This document shows positions 1 to 9,353 of a DNA stretch of 47,396 bases, in pieces. The notes under the pieces are model-generated. The model worked only from the letters and a program-made list of their open reading frames with translations. It ran no database searches and was not told where the DNA came from. Made by a program: the position numbers and the translations under genes. The stretch is from a virus: the IMG/VR virus record IMGVR_UViG_3300021364_000039, positions 1 to 47,396 of that record; one strand, 5' to 3'. How positions within the stretch are numbered: position 1 is the stretch's first letter; each line of letters starts with the position of its first letter.

Positions 1-1
1 A

Positions 2-1177
2 TTACGAGACGAATTTGTTGCCGATGAAAAATTCTATATTACAGCTTCTGGAGCAGATTCTACTGCTTTAGTAATAAGTGATTTACAGTTTATTGAAAGT
101 GATAGTTTGACTATAGATCCAAGTCTCCCAAATTTACAAGCAAGCGATTTTAAGGTAAGTGTGATGCATTTTAGTAATCACGACATTAATAATTTTTCTA
201 GATATACTTATAATGTTTTAAATAATTCAATTGTAAACGCAAATTCACCTGAAGCAACTAGACGTAATTTGTTAAGTAACGGAATTGTAGAACTTGAAAA
301 ACCAGTGTTGTCTGCTCAGTATGTTTGGGTAATTAAAAACGGAATAGTTTTACAACCTTCAATTGATTATGTAGTAATGGAAACATTAGATGCTATTAGA
401 CTTACTAATATTCCTAACGAAAATGATCGCATTGATGTATTACATTTCCAAAATAATACAGCATCTCCAAAATTTGGATATAGAATCTTTAGAGACATGT
501 TAGGAAGAACACATTACAAACGACTCAATGAAGATAATAGTTATAAATTAGCAGTAGCATTAAAACAATATGATACAAAAATTATATTAGACGATGCTAC
601 AGGTATAGTTCAACCAAACACTTTACAAAACATTCCAGGTGTATTATGGGTTGATGGTGAACGTATTGAATATTTTGTAGTAGAAGAAAACACTTTAAGT
701 CAGCTTAGAAGAGGTACTTTAGGAACTGGAGCAAAAGTAAATTATCCAGTAAATACAAAAGTATACGGACAAGGTATTGACGAAACAATTGATTACAGAG
801 ATACATATCAAGTTTATAGACAGTTAGCAGATGGTAGTAATACTGTTGTTGATATAGATTTTGAATTTAATAATATTAATGAAATTGAAGTGTTTGTAGG
901 CGGTAGAAAGTTAAGTAAAGTGGCAGTAGATGTGTATAACAAAACAATAGCACAAGACAGTCCAGAAGCTGACCAAACACAAGATAAAGAGTTTGATGTT
1001 ATAACAGTTGGCAGCGAAAAAGTAATCCAATTTGCTACTACTCCAGCTATTGATACAGAAATAAGAATTGTTAAGAAAACAGGTAAAACTTGGTATAATA
1101 ACGGAACTTCTTTAAGAGATAGTAATTCTTCAATTGCTAAATTCTTACGCGGAGCAACTATTGAGCTACCTAAATAA
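2..1177 (+). CDS. virion structural protein, C-terminal part (partial)
   Basis: The frame is open from the left edge, so the gene begins outside the window; the TTG at 107 is only an internal possible start. About 391 residues are visible. Two similar beta-rich modules can be seen: one around 'YVWVIKNGIVLQPSIDY', ending in a stretch like 'RIDVLHF', and a later one around 'IEVFVGGRKLSKV', ending 'EIRIVKKTG'. Between them is a segment ending 'LSQLRRGTLGT', a style I associate with large structural proteins of T4-like marine phages. The stop codon overlaps a late-promoter-like octamer. The role in the virion (baseplate, fibre or neck) cannot be told from what is visible. Structural assignment rests on this style and on the downstream fibre genes. 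Confidence 0.7.
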   Translation, partial: LRDEFVADEKFYITASGADSTALVISDLQFIESDSLTIDPSLPNLQASDFKVSVMHFSNHDINNFSRYTYNVLNNSIVNANSPEATRRNLLSNGIVELEKPVLSAQYVWVIKNGIVLQPSIDYVVMETLDAIRLTNIPNENDRIDVLHFQNNTASPKFGYRIFRDMLGRTHYKRLNEDNSYKLAVALKQYDTKIILDDATGIVQPNTLQNIPGVLWVDGERIEYFVVEENTLSQLRRGTLGTGAKVNYPVNTKVYGQGIDETIDYRDTYQVYRQLADGSNTVVDIDFEFNNINEIEVFVGGRKLSKVAVDVYNKTIAQDSPEADQTQDKEFDVITVGSEKVIQFATTPAIDTEIRIVKKTGKTWYNNGTSLRDSNSSIAKFLRGATIELPK

Positions 1178-1180
1178 ATA
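1173..1180 (+). promoter_or_regulatory. T4-type late promoter candidate (AATAAATA)
   Basis: AATAAATAC differs from the T4 late element TATAAATA at one base. It overlaps the stop codon of the upstream gene (1175-1177) and lies 18 bases before the ATG at 1199, leaving room for a short leader with AAGG. Confidence 0.5.
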
Positions 1181-1198
1181 CAGTATAAGGTAAAAAAG

Positions 1199-1807
1199 AT
1201 GACACAGTTTAAAGATTTAAATGGAATACATGTAGAAGGACACATTAAAATTTCTGACCCAACTAGTGGCGAAATTTATGTGAATAAACGCAATGCTATT
1301 CATTATGAAAACATGAGTCTTGCTTTAGCAGAAAGTTTAGCTAATCAAGGTTATGGTTTTGTATACGAAATGAGTTTTGGAAATGGCGGTACAAGCGTTG
1401 ATCCAACAGGTATTGTTACTTATTTAACACCTAACAGCACCGGAACAAATGCTAGTTTGTACAATCAAACATTTACAAAAGTAGTTGATGAAAGAGCTGT
1501 AGCAAATACAGATCCAACTAGAAATAAAACAGAAATTAGACACGTTAGTGGAACAAATTATACCGATGTGCTTGTAAGATGTTTGTTAGATTATGGAGAA
1601 CCAGCAGGACAAGATGCTTTTGACACAGCAGGTAGTTCAGAAAATTTATATGTATTTGATGAATTAGGTTTACGTAGTTATTCAGAAAGTGGAACTGGTA
1701 GACTAATGACACATGTTATTTTTCATCCAGTACAAAAAAGTTTAAACAGGTTAATACAAATTGATTATACAGTTCGTATTCAAAGTTTGAGCGGAATTGA
1801 GGGTTAA
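1199..1807 (+). CDS. phage structural protein of unknown role (202 aa)
   Basis: ATG start preceded by AAGGTAAAAAAG. The 202-residue product has no signal peptide or membrane segment. It reads as a compact beta-rich protein (motifs 'GHIKISDPTSGEIYVNKRNA' and 'RLIQIDYTVRIQSLSG'). I do not recognise a named domain. It lies between a large structural gene and three tandem fibre genes, behind its own late-promoter candidate, and is separated from the next gene by three bases, so a virion role is likely by context. It could be a fibre-attachment or baseplate-associated protein; nothing in the sequence decides this. Confidence 0.6.
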   Translation: MTQFKDLNGIHVEGHIKISDPTSGEIYVNKRNAIHYENMSLALAESLANQGYGFVYEMSFGNGGTSVDPTGIVTYLTPNSTGTNASLYNQTFTKVVDERAVANTDPTRNKTEIRHVSGTNYTDVLVRCLLDYGEPAGQDAFDTAGSSENLYVFDELGLRSYSESGTGRLMTHVIFHPVQKSLNRLIQIDYTVRIQSLSGIEG

Positions 1808-1810
1808 TAA

Positions 1811-3913
1811 ATGGCAGACTATAGTATTAGATTTACGGATTTTGTAAACAACGGTTCGATTGAAATAGAAGAAAACAGTTTAAATAGTTCAGATACAAGT
1901 TTAAAATTACCCGGACAAAATTTGTCTGGATATGGATCTTACATCAATACAAACTTTTTACAATTATTAGAAAATTTTGCTAATACTACTGCTCCTATCA
2001 ACGCCGTTGAAGGTCAATTATGGTATGACACAACTGTCGGAGTTGATCAACTCAAAGTTTATGATGGTGCTGCTTGGGTAGCATCAGGTGGTATCAAAAA
2101 AGCTCAATCACAGCCACAAGCAAGTGAAAGTATTATAGGTGATATTTGGATTGATACAGCAAACTTACAAGCATATCTTTATAGTGGTAGTGGCTGGATA
2201 CTAATTGGACCTGATTATGCTGAAGGCGCTTCCACTGGTGTAAAAATTGAAAGTATTATAGGCACAAGTGCTGAGTTAGGAACAGACAGACAACATGTAA
2301 TTTTATCTAGCTATGTAAATGATAAAATTGTTTCTATACACAGCAGTTACGAATTTACTCCTAAATTAAAAATAGCTGGATTTCCGTCTGGTACTGTTTT
2401 AAAACCAGGTATTAATCTTCCTTCTGAAACAATTTTTAATGGCAAAGCAGCAAAGTATTATGGCACAGCTGAAAAAGCAGAAAAAATAATTGATTCAACA
2501 GGACTGTTATCAATTGAGTATAATGATATTGCTAGACTTTCTGTAGCAAACAGATTTGAAAAAGAAATTAAGATTGCTACAAATACTGGTATAACAGTAG
2601 GCGAAAACGGTATCTTAAGTATGAGTATTACTGGATCAACAGCATTTCTTAGAAATAAAGCAACTGATGGTCCTATTGATTTTCAAGTTAATAATGCTGG
2701 AGCAAATACTACAGCTTTAAGAATTACTTCAGAAGGCAAACATGGTATTTTGACTACAGCACCAGACGAAGAATTAGATGTCGTAGGAAATATTCAAGCT
2801 AAACCTAATGCTGCTAACCAAGGCGGTAGAGTTATCGTAAAAAGCATAGCAGATAGTAGTGTATACACAGATTCAACAGCATCTTTAAGTACATTAGGCG
2901 GAGTAAGTATTGCCAAAGCTGTCAATGTTGGAGGAGAAGCGTATTTCAACCAAAATGATACAGACAATACATCTAGCATATATGCTGAAAATATTCAACC
3001 GTACACTCCTTCAGTAAATAAAATTGGAACAGAAGCATTACCTTATCTTGAAGTACACTCTAACACTTTTTATGGAAATGTAATTGGTAATGTAAGTGGT
3101 AATGTCGGCGGCACTGCTACAAGTGCAGGTAAATTAGCTCAACCAACAACGTTCCAATTTAGCAGCACAGGAGATGTAACAGCATCAGCACCAATTACAT
3201 TTGATGGGCAAGTTGGCGGCACTACAAAAGAATGGACACTAAACGTTGATCCAGCATTTATAGACAATCAAACAGCAACAGGTGTAGTAAACACTCTTAC
3301 TGACGAAGTATTAATTAACCGTAGCGGCGCACTTACAAAAATGACACATCAAACATTTGTAAGCACAATTCCTACATTTGTTTTAGGAATGATTATGCCT
3401 TTTGCTGGCACTGTACCTCCTGATAAATGGGAGTTGTGTCATGGACAAGAGCTCACACGCGGTGGATCTTATGAACAATTATACGAAGTAATTGGCAACT
3501 TATACGGAACACCAAGTGATCCAGCTACAAAATTTAAAGTACCAGATTTTAGAGGCAGATTTTTAATTGGACATTTAGGAGATGCTACAACAGGCAACCG
3601 TGTTCTTAACGATGCTTCTGCTAATACTGTAGGACTACCAGGCGGTAGTGAATCAGGAGTTATTCAACAAAATCAACTTCCTGATCACCAACATAGTTTA
3701 CAAGGCGATAACGGAGAGCAGTATTATAGCACTACTGGTGTTGCTGGTGGTACAGATACAGGTGCTCAAGCACAATCTATTATGGGTACAACAGCAGGAA
3801 CAGCTAACACTCAAACAGGTAATATGATAGATGTAGACAATGATCCGTTCTATCATACTCCACCGTTTGTAACAGTTGAATACATTATATATACAGGAGT
3901 TTCATTACTATGA
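1811..3913 (+). CDS. tail fibre-like protein with C-terminal tail-collar domain
   Basis: 700 residues. The N-terminal ~135 residues are the module shared with the next two genes: 'GYGSYINTNFLQLLENFA', then 'GQLWYDTT', a 'LKVYDGAAW' strand and a second 'GDIWIDT' repeat, ending 'LIGP'. The middle is repetitive and rich in G, T, S and N ('GNVIGNVSGNVGG'), typical of trimeric beta-helical fibre shafts. The C-terminus from about residue 525 is a phage tail-collar domain: 'MIMPFAGTVPPDKWELCHG', 'YGTPSDPATKFKVPDFRGRF', a late 'DHQHS' and 'PPFVTVEYII' at the end. Collar domains occur in fibres and fibre-tip proteins that contact the host. GAGGG lies upstream of the ATG; the next gene overlaps by ATGA. 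Confidence 0.85.
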   Translation: MADYSIRFTDFVNNGSIEIEENSLNSSDTSLKLPGQNLSGYGSYINTNFLQLLENFANTTAPINAVEGQLWYDTTVGVDQLKVYDGAAWVASGGIKKAQSQPQASESIIGDIWIDTANLQAYLYSGSGWILIGPDYAEGASTGVKIESIIGTSAELGTDRQHVILSSYVNDKIVSIHSSYEFTPKLKIAGFPSGTVLKPGINLPSETIFNGKAAKYYGTAEKAEKIIDSTGLLSIEYNDIARLSVANRFEKEIKIATNTGITVGENGILSMSITGSTAFLRNKATDGPIDFQVNNAGANTTALRITSEGKHGILTTAPDEELDVVGNIQAKPNAANQGGRVIVKSIADSSVYTDSTASLSTLGGVSIAKAVNVGGEAYFNQNDTDNTSSIYAENIQPYTPSVNKIGTEALPYLEVHSNTFYGNVIGNVSGNVGGTATSAGKLAQPTTFQFSSTGDVTASAPITFDGQVGGTTKEWTLNVDPAFIDNQTATGVVNTLTDEVLINRSGALTKMTHQTFVSTIPTFVLGMIMPFAGTVPPDKWELCHGQELTRGGSYEQLYEVIGNLYGTPSDPATKFKVPDFRGRFLIGHLGDATTGNRVLNDASANTVGLPGGSESGVIQQNQLPDHQHSLQGDNGEQYYSTTGVAGGTDTGAQAQSIMGTTAGTANTQTGNMIDVDNDPFYHTPPFVTVEYIIYTGVSLL

Positions 3914-5769
3914 GTTATAAAATAAACCAATCAGACGGTACACTCTTAGTAGATTTGATTGATGGAAAAATTGACGTTGCTACTACAGATGTAACTCTTG
4001 TTGGACGTAACTACACAGGATACGGAGAAGCATTTAACGAAAACTTTGTTAAAATTTTAGAAAATTTTGCTTCAACAGTTCAGCCAACTAATCCACTTAG
4101 AGGACAAATATGGTATGACACTAGTGTAGGTAGACTAAAGGTATATGACGGCACAGAATTTAGAGGCACTGATACAACTACTTATGCCGCTTTACAACCT
4201 AGTATGGTTGCTGGAGATTTGTGGGTAAATGCTACAACCAAGCAATTGTATTTTTCAGATGGTAGTCAAATTTTTAGAGCAGGTCCAACTTATACTAGAA
4301 CACAAGGACAAACAGAATGTGATGCTATAACGCTTACTGACAGCAATGGATTTGATAAAACTGTAGCACGTTGGACAGTAGGTGGTAATTTAGTAGCTAT
4401 TGTATCAAGTGAAGATTTTACTGCTCCTGTCATAGACTCAAATGTTGCTTTAATACCAGGATTTCCTACACAGATAAAAGCAGGGGTTAACATTAATCCA
4501 ACATATAGTACTTTTGCTTGGAATGGCACAGCTACTAATGCTAATAACTTAATTGATACAGCAAATAATGTATACTCAGCATCAGATTTCTTACGTGTTT
4601 CTCCAAATTTAAATGTTGCCACATATCAAACTACAAACCAGCATTTACATATTAACAATGACAGAGGACTGCTAGTTGGTGATGTGTCTAGACTCAGTTT
4701 ATCAACAGATACAACATCTCTTAATAGAGATATTGTTATTAGATCGTTTAGAGATAATGCTAATATTAAAATTCAAACTAGCACTAGTGGTTCACCTGAC
4801 GATGCTATTACAATAGATACAAGCAATAGACGGGTTGGAATATTTAATGCTGAACCAGCAGCAATGTTACACATTGGAACAAGCGATAGCGCAGCCGAGA
4901 ATACAAGTATAATTATCGAAGGTAATTTAACTGTTAGAGGCGATAGTTCTAGCTTAGATGTGTCTACATTAAGAGTAGAAGATAAGCAAATTGAACTAGC
5001 AATTACAGATGGTAGTACATTACTAACAAATGCCCAGGTAGACGACGGTGGCGTTGTTTTACGTGCTTCTGGAGAAGAGAAAAAATGGACATGGAGAGAT
5101 TCTACCGATTCTTGGACAGCGAGTACAAATATAGATGTAGCAGACGGCAGAGTTTACAAAATTAATAATACAACAGTATTAAGTATTAATGAACTACATA
5201 ACAGTGTTACCCAAGCAACTGGACTTGTGCGTGTAGGTACTTTAGAAGAACTTACAGTTGATAACATATCGTTTAACGCTAGTACAATAACAACAACTAC
5301 TGGACTTAATTTAAACGTTAACGGTGATATACAATTAGTAGCAACATCTAAAATTCGTAATATTGCTGAACCAGCAGCAGATAATGATGCTGCTACAAAA
5401 CTATATGTTGACGATGCTAGTAAAAGCACAGACATATGGCTTTCAGTTGATTCAACAGGATTAACTGATGCCCAAATTGCTGCTTTAGTTAACGATTTAG
5501 TTCCTGCTAGTACAAAAAATAATGGAGTAAGTGCTAGAGTTCATTGTACATCATATAGCGGAGAGTATACATATAATCCAACTGGATCAGTATCAAAAAG
5601 TTTTGTAGCAGTTGATAGTGCTGGTGTACAAAACCAATCGGTTATAGGAGACTTTAGTTTTACAAATACAACAGATACAGTAACACTTACTGTAACAAGA
5701 ACATTAAAAAGATTTGAAGTTGTTGTAGGATCATGGACGTGGCAGGAAAACTTGTCTAGTAGCGTTTAA
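3910..5769 (+). CDS. tail fibre-like protein, second tandem paralogue
   Basis: 619 residues, starting in an ATGA overlap with the upstream fibre gene. The N-terminal module is clearly homologous to its neighbours: 'GYGEAFNENFVKILENFAS', 'GQIWYDTSVGRLKVYDGTEF' and 'GDLWVNATTKQLYFSDG'. The central part contains a chaperone/shaft-like stretch ('LHIGTSDSAAENTSIIIEGN' followed by 'KQIELAI'). Around residue 490 is 'IRNIAEPAADNDAATKLYVD', a motif common in phage fibre shafts just before a knob. It lacks the collar domain and ends in an unrelated C-terminal domain of about 110 residues ('FEVVVGSWTWQEN'), so the three fibres share an attachment end but differ at the tip. Confidence 0.8.
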   Translation: MSYKINQSDGTLLVDLIDGKIDVATTDVTLVGRNYTGYGEAFNENFVKILENFASTVQPTNPLRGQIWYDTSVGRLKVYDGTEFRGTDTTTYAALQPSMVAGDLWVNATTKQLYFSDGSQIFRAGPTYTRTQGQTECDAITLTDSNGFDKTVARWTVGGNLVAIVSSEDFTAPVIDSNVALIPGFPTQIKAGVNINPTYSTFAWNGTATNANNLIDTANNVYSASDFLRVSPNLNVATYQTTNQHLHINNDRGLLVGDVSRLSLSTDTTSLNRDIVIRSFRDNANIKIQTSTSGSPDDAITIDTSNRRVGIFNAEPAAMLHIGTSDSAAENTSIIIEGNLTVRGDSSSLDVSTLRVEDKQIELAITDGSTLLTNAQVDDGGVVLRASGEEKKWTWRDSTDSWTASTNIDVADGRVYKINNTTVLSINELHNSVTQATGLVRVGTLEELTVDNISFNASTITTTTGLNLNVNGDIQLVATSKIRNIAEPAADNDAATKLYVDDASKSTDIWLSVDSTGLTDAQIAALVNDLVPASTKNNGVSARVHCTSYSGEYTYNPTGSVSKSFVAVDSAGVQNQSVIGDFSFTNTTDTVTLTVTRTLKRFEVVVGSWTWQENLSSSV

Positions 5770-5777
5770 GATAAATA
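5770..5777 (+). promoter_or_regulatory. T4-type late promoter candidate (GATAAATA)
   Basis: GATAAATAC, one mismatch to TATAAATA, directly after the TAA of the upstream fibre gene and 27 bases before the ATG at 5805. An AAGGTGAAG ribosome site follows in the leader. Confidence 0.55.
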
Positions 5778-5804
5778 CTTAAAATTACACACAAGGTGAA
5801 GTAA

Positions 5805-7289
5805 ATGGCATACATAATTAATAGATATAGTGGGGCGCAGTTAACAACTGTCGAGGATGGCACAGTTGATGATACAACTGAAATTAAACTAATTGGTAAA
5901 AACTACGCAGGTTACGGCGAACAACAAAACGAAAATTTTTTGTTTTTATTAGAAAATTTTTCAGGAACTAACGCACCAACAAAAGCACTTACAGGTATGC
6001 TGTGGTATGACGCTACATCTGAACGTATTAGAGTGTATGACGGCACACAATACAAAACAGTAAGCGGAGCAGAAGTATCAGCAAATCAACCAACTGGATT
6101 ATCCGAAGGCGATTTGTGGTGGAATACAACAACAAATCAATTGTATGCTAAAAATGCCAACGACGAATATAACCTAATTGGACCACAATCAACATCATCA
6201 GGTACAACAGAAATGCGTACCTTAGATTTAATTGATTCAACACAAAACAAAAGAGAAGTGATTGTTTCCTACAATAATGATGAAATAATTGCTATAATTT
6301 CAAGAAACGAATTTACTCCACAAGTTTCACAACCAGATGTTACAGGATGGTCATATACAGAATATCCTACAATAAAATCAGGTATTACATTACGAGCAGT
6401 TGATAATGATGGTGTATCAGGTGTTGATTCAACAGGTGAAACTAATCTGTATTGGGGATCGGCAAGTAATGCTCTTAGACTTGGTGGATATTTAGCAAGT
6501 GATTATTTAAGATCAAGTAGTTTACCAAATCCGTTCCCAGAAATAAATTTTGGTGATGCTGGATTTACTATTGGTAATGGTACAGACATAAGACACTTTA
6601 TTGATGCTGATGGTCAGACTCCAGTAATTAAATTAAACAACAATATACTAAACATTAGAGATAGTGGAGATTCTGATCAGTTTACTATTACTAATTCAGC
6701 TATATTTCCTGTTACCAGATCAACTAATAATTTAGGCGGCCCAATAAACGAATTTGCTAATGTTTATGCTGACACATTTACTGGAACTGCTACACAAGCA
6801 AGTACTTTAAATGTAAATGGAGTATTTAGAGCAGCAGCAACTACTGCGGATCCTAACACTGTAGCAGCTAGAGACGGCAGCGGAAACTTGGTAGCAAACA
6901 TATTTACTGGTACTGCTACTCAAGCACGTTATGCTGATTTAGCTGAAAAATATACAACTGGTGAAACTGAACTAGAACCAGGCACAGCAGTAGCAGTAAT
7001 AGCTGATGACTGTTGCGAAGTAGGTCCTGCTAAGTCTAGCGATATATGTATAGGTGTAGTATCAACAGATCCTGCTATTATGATGAATAGTGAAGCCGAA
7101 GGTCAATATATTGCCCTTAAAGGTCGTGTTCCAGTTAAAGTCGAAGGACCAGTCAAAAAAGGACAAGCAATATTTGCTTGGGATAACGGAATTTGTAAAA
7201 CTGTTGCTACTAGTGCGCTAGTAGGTGTTGCTCTTGAATCTAACGACGACGAATCAATTAAACTTGTTGAGTGCGTTTTAAAAGTATAA
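5805..7289 (+). CDS. tail fibre-like protein, third tandem paralogue
   Basis: 494 residues. The shared N-terminal module is present ('GYGEQQNENFLFLLENFSG', 'GMLWYDAT', 'GDLWWNTTTNQLYA', 'LIGP'). The C-terminal third begins at 'ATQARYADLAEKYTTGE' and runs through 'GTAVAVIADDCCEVGPAKSS' to 'ALKGRVPVKVEGPVKKGQAI'. This resembles the C-terminal domain of many T4-like marine phage fibre or structural proteins, where related domains are described as peptidase_G2-like self-cleaving chaperones; I assign that only tentatively. The stop codon overlaps the late promoter of the next gene. It is the last member of the tandem fibre array. Confidence 0.8.
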   Translation: MAYIINRYSGAQLTTVEDGTVDDTTEIKLIGKNYAGYGEQQNENFLFLLENFSGTNAPTKALTGMLWYDATSERIRVYDGTQYKTVSGAEVSANQPTGLSEGDLWWNTTTNQLYAKNANDEYNLIGPQSTSSGTTEMRTLDLIDSTQNKREVIVSYNNDEIIAIISRNEFTPQVSQPDVTGWSYTEYPTIKSGITLRAVDNDGVSGVDSTGETNLYWGSASNALRLGGYLASDYLRSSSLPNPFPEINFGDAGFTIGNGTDIRHFIDADGQTPVIKLNNNILNIRDSGDSDQFTITNSAIFPVTRSTNNLGGPINEFANVYADTFTGTATQASTLNVNGVFRAAATTADPNTVAARDGSGNLVANIFTGTATQARYADLAEKYTTGETELEPGTAVAVIADDCCEVGPAKSSDICIGVVSTDPAIMMNSEAEGQYIALKGRVPVKVEGPVKKGQAIFAWDNGICKTVATSALVGVALESNDDESIKLVECVLKV

Positions 7290-7292
7290 ATA
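7285..7292 (+). promoter_or_regulatory. T4-type late promoter, exact TATAAATA
   Basis: TATAAATAC matches the T4 late element exactly. It spans the stop codon TAA of the upstream gene (7287-7289). The ATG at 7320 follows 27 bases after it, with TAGGAG as ribosome site. Confidence 0.75.
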
Positions 7293-7319
7293 CACAAGTA
7301 TTATTAAATAGGAGTTAGC

Positions 7320-8243
7320 ATGGCAGTAGGTGATATAATCTCTGTTGCGAGATACAATATTATGCAAGACAGAGCTAATAAAGTTCTCGGAGTTGGAGGC
7401 GGTTCCTACGGAGAAACATTTGGGTATGGACAAGCAGTAGCAAGCTCAAGTTTGCCAACAAATGTAGCAACCAATCCAACAGTGGTTAATTCTACACATA
7501 TGCAGAATTTAAAAACAGATATTGTAAAAGCATATGTCCACCAACAAAATACATTACCTACGTTAACTGATATTTCTACTTCTGATGATATAACGGACGC
7601 TGTATACGTTGAATATGAAACAGCATCAACAAGAATTGAAACAGATCATTTGTTATATAATATTGCCCAAATGACTGTGCCGGAAGCAAAGTTAAGCGTA
7701 ACAAGAACTACACAATGGGGAGCACCAGGACTACCGACTATTATACACGAATGGTCAGTAACATGGACAGATAGAGATCATCTAAGGGCATTTTTTAATT
7801 CAGGCGGAGAAGTAAGAACTAGAGCGAGTATTACTGGCGGCTCTGGTACAAAAACTACTAATTGGAAAAACATGTTATCAACAGTTGGAACTGTAAAGTT
7901 TAGTTACACTGATACAGTAGCAACAGCAGGCACAGATTATAATATTGGCGCATATGACTTGACAGCAGGCGGCAGTTATGTTAATATATGGTATTACGAA
8001 CCAGGAGCAGGTGCTTACGAAAACAATAACATTACATACAAAGCAAAATTAAATTCAGCAGGAAATATAATAACATTCCGTGTTGAATATACAGATGGCG
8101 ATGCTATACCACCAGGAGATGGCACACCAGGAGTAGACGAACCAGTAGAAGGTACGTTTAATAGCATTGTTGAGCAACAAAGAGCAACCGGTTCTTATGT
8201 AGAGGTACCAACTCCTAATTATAGTAATATCTTGACAATCTAA
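7320..8243 (+). CDS. virion structural protein, first of a duplicated pair
   Basis: 307 residues, behind an exact late promoter and a TAGGAG ribosome site. It shares an overall plan with the next gene. Both have a short N-terminus with an 'A.YN' motif ('ISVARYNIMQDRANKVLG' here) and 'TTQWG' before a long beta domain. Both then have a strand-turn of the type '..DRDHLRAFFNSGGEVRTR', a 'TNWKNML' helix, 'GTDYNIGAYDL' and 'PGAGAYENNNITYKAKL'. The match is visible by eye along most of the length. I do not recognise a named family. Late expression and position after the fibre genes argue for a particle component. Confidence 0.65.
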   Translation: MAVGDIISVARYNIMQDRANKVLGVGGGSYGETFGYGQAVASSSLPTNVATNPTVVNSTHMQNLKTDIVKAYVHQQNTLPTLTDISTSDDITDAVYVEYETASTRIETDHLLYNIAQMTVPEAKLSVTRTTQWGAPGLPTIIHEWSVTWTDRDHLRAFFNSGGEVRTRASITGGSGTKTTNWKNMLSTVGTVKFSYTDTVATAGTDYNIGAYDLTAGGSYVNIWYYEPGAGAYENNNITYKAKLNSAGNIITFRVEYTDGDAIPPGDGTPGVDEPVEGTFNSIVEQQRATGSYVEVPTPNYSNILTI

Positions 8244-8252
8244 GGATAATTT

Positions 8253-9302
8253 ATGGCATTACCAGTATCAGTAGGCGCAACAATATTAGCAGCAGAATAT
8301 AATGAACTACGTGATCCGGTAGATTCTATATACACAAGCCAATGGTACCAAACTGCTTTTTCTAGTGATGTTACAGCCGATGTTGATAGTGTAACAGAAC
8401 AACAATTATTTAACTTATATATCGATCTTCAATCTTTATATGTCCATATGTATGGATCTTTAAGTGCAGATTTTAGACCTCCAGCTGTTGGACAAAAAAT
8501 TGGTGCTGACGAATCATTAGATTACAATCAGGCAACCGGAGCAGAAACTGCTGTATCGAATTCCGCACTTATGGGATTCAATGATTATAACACTGTAAAA
8601 ATTGATATTGAAAATTTTGATCTTACTGCTCATTTAAACTATCCTACAGGTAATTTTACTCCAGGAAGCACACTAACAAATCAACGAACTACAGCATGGG
8701 GCAATACAAGCACAACAGACGATATCTATCATATTGTTGAAATTGAATTTGCTAATGGAGCAGATCAAGAAGCTGCTTGGCTAAATGCTGGAGGGTTTAT
8801 AACTTTTAGAGCAGATTTAACCGGCGGCACAGTTGGTACAGTGGGTACTAAAGATGACGATTGGCAGACATTGCTCAATGCTATGGGTGTTATATATGTT
8901 GATAAAAATGGATCTAGTTCTTCTAACTTTGCCGGCACTAATTACAATGTTGGAATAAGTGACTTAGGAAGTGGATATTCTTTAATTTATGAAAAAGCAG
9001 GATCCGGCGCATACGATGACAACAACTATAGAATATACGGAACTAGAGTGTCTGCTGGTGTGTATAGATTTAGAATAAGGTTTTATGACGGAGATACAGG
9101 GACAGGCGATCTAGGCGGCGCCGGTACAGGAACACCTGTTGATGAGGCAGTTGGAGGCACTTTAACTAGCCGTATTCAACCACATACGCCTGACAGTGGA
9201 TTTATTTGGGATAGCACAACTTACACAGCATGTTCGGTTACTCAGGTAAATTATTCAACAGTTTATAGCCTAGCTAACAATCCAACTAGTGTTCCCACTT
9301 GA
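8253..9302 (+). CDS. virion structural protein, second of a duplicated pair
   Basis: 349 residues, starting nine bases after the upstream paralogue; GGATAATTT precedes the ATG. Matching landmarks are 'ATILAAEYNELRDP', 'RTTAWGNTS', 'QEAAWLNAGGFITFRADLTG', 'DDDWQTLLNAMG', 'GTNYNVGISDLGSGYSLIYE' and 'GSGAYDDNNYRIYGTR'. It is about 40 residues longer than its partner, mostly in the N-terminal third. Its stop codon TGA overlaps the -35 box of the next operon's promoter. Function is unknown; duplication followed by divergence is the simplest reading. Confidence 0.65.
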   Translation: MALPVSVGATILAAEYNELRDPVDSIYTSQWYQTAFSSDVTADVDSVTEQQLFNLYIDLQSLYVHMYGSLSADFRPPAVGQKIGADESLDYNQATGAETAVSNSALMGFNDYNTVKIDIENFDLTAHLNYPTGNFTPGSTLTNQRTTAWGNTSTTDDIYHIVEIEFANGADQEAAWLNAGGFITFRADLTGGTVGTVGTKDDDWQTLLNAMGVIYVDKNGSSSSNFAGTNYNVGISDLGSGYSLIYEKAGSGAYDDNNYRIYGTRVSAGVYRFRIRFYDGDTGTGDLGGAGTGTPVDEAVGGTLTSRIQPHTPDSGFIWDSTTYTACSVTQVNYSTVYSLANNPTSVPT

Positions 9303-9327
9303 CAAATAGTTTATATTCGTGTATTAT
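9299..9327 (+). promoter_or_regulatory. sigma-70 promoter TTGACA-17-TATTAT
   Basis: TTGACA at 9299-9304, a 17-base spacer and TATTAT at 9322-9327. The predicted start, near 9334, leaves about 20 bases of leader with GGAG at 9343-9346, seven bases before the ATG at 9354. It marks the switch from structural genes to the accessory operon and would be read by host RNA polymerase early in infection. Confidence 0.75.
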
Positions 9328-9353
9328 TACAGTAGTAATATCGGAGTATACGA

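Noticed and set aside
107-1177. A complete gene starting at the TTG at 107
   Set aside because: The frame is open to the left edge with protein-like sequence, so this is the end of a longer gene.
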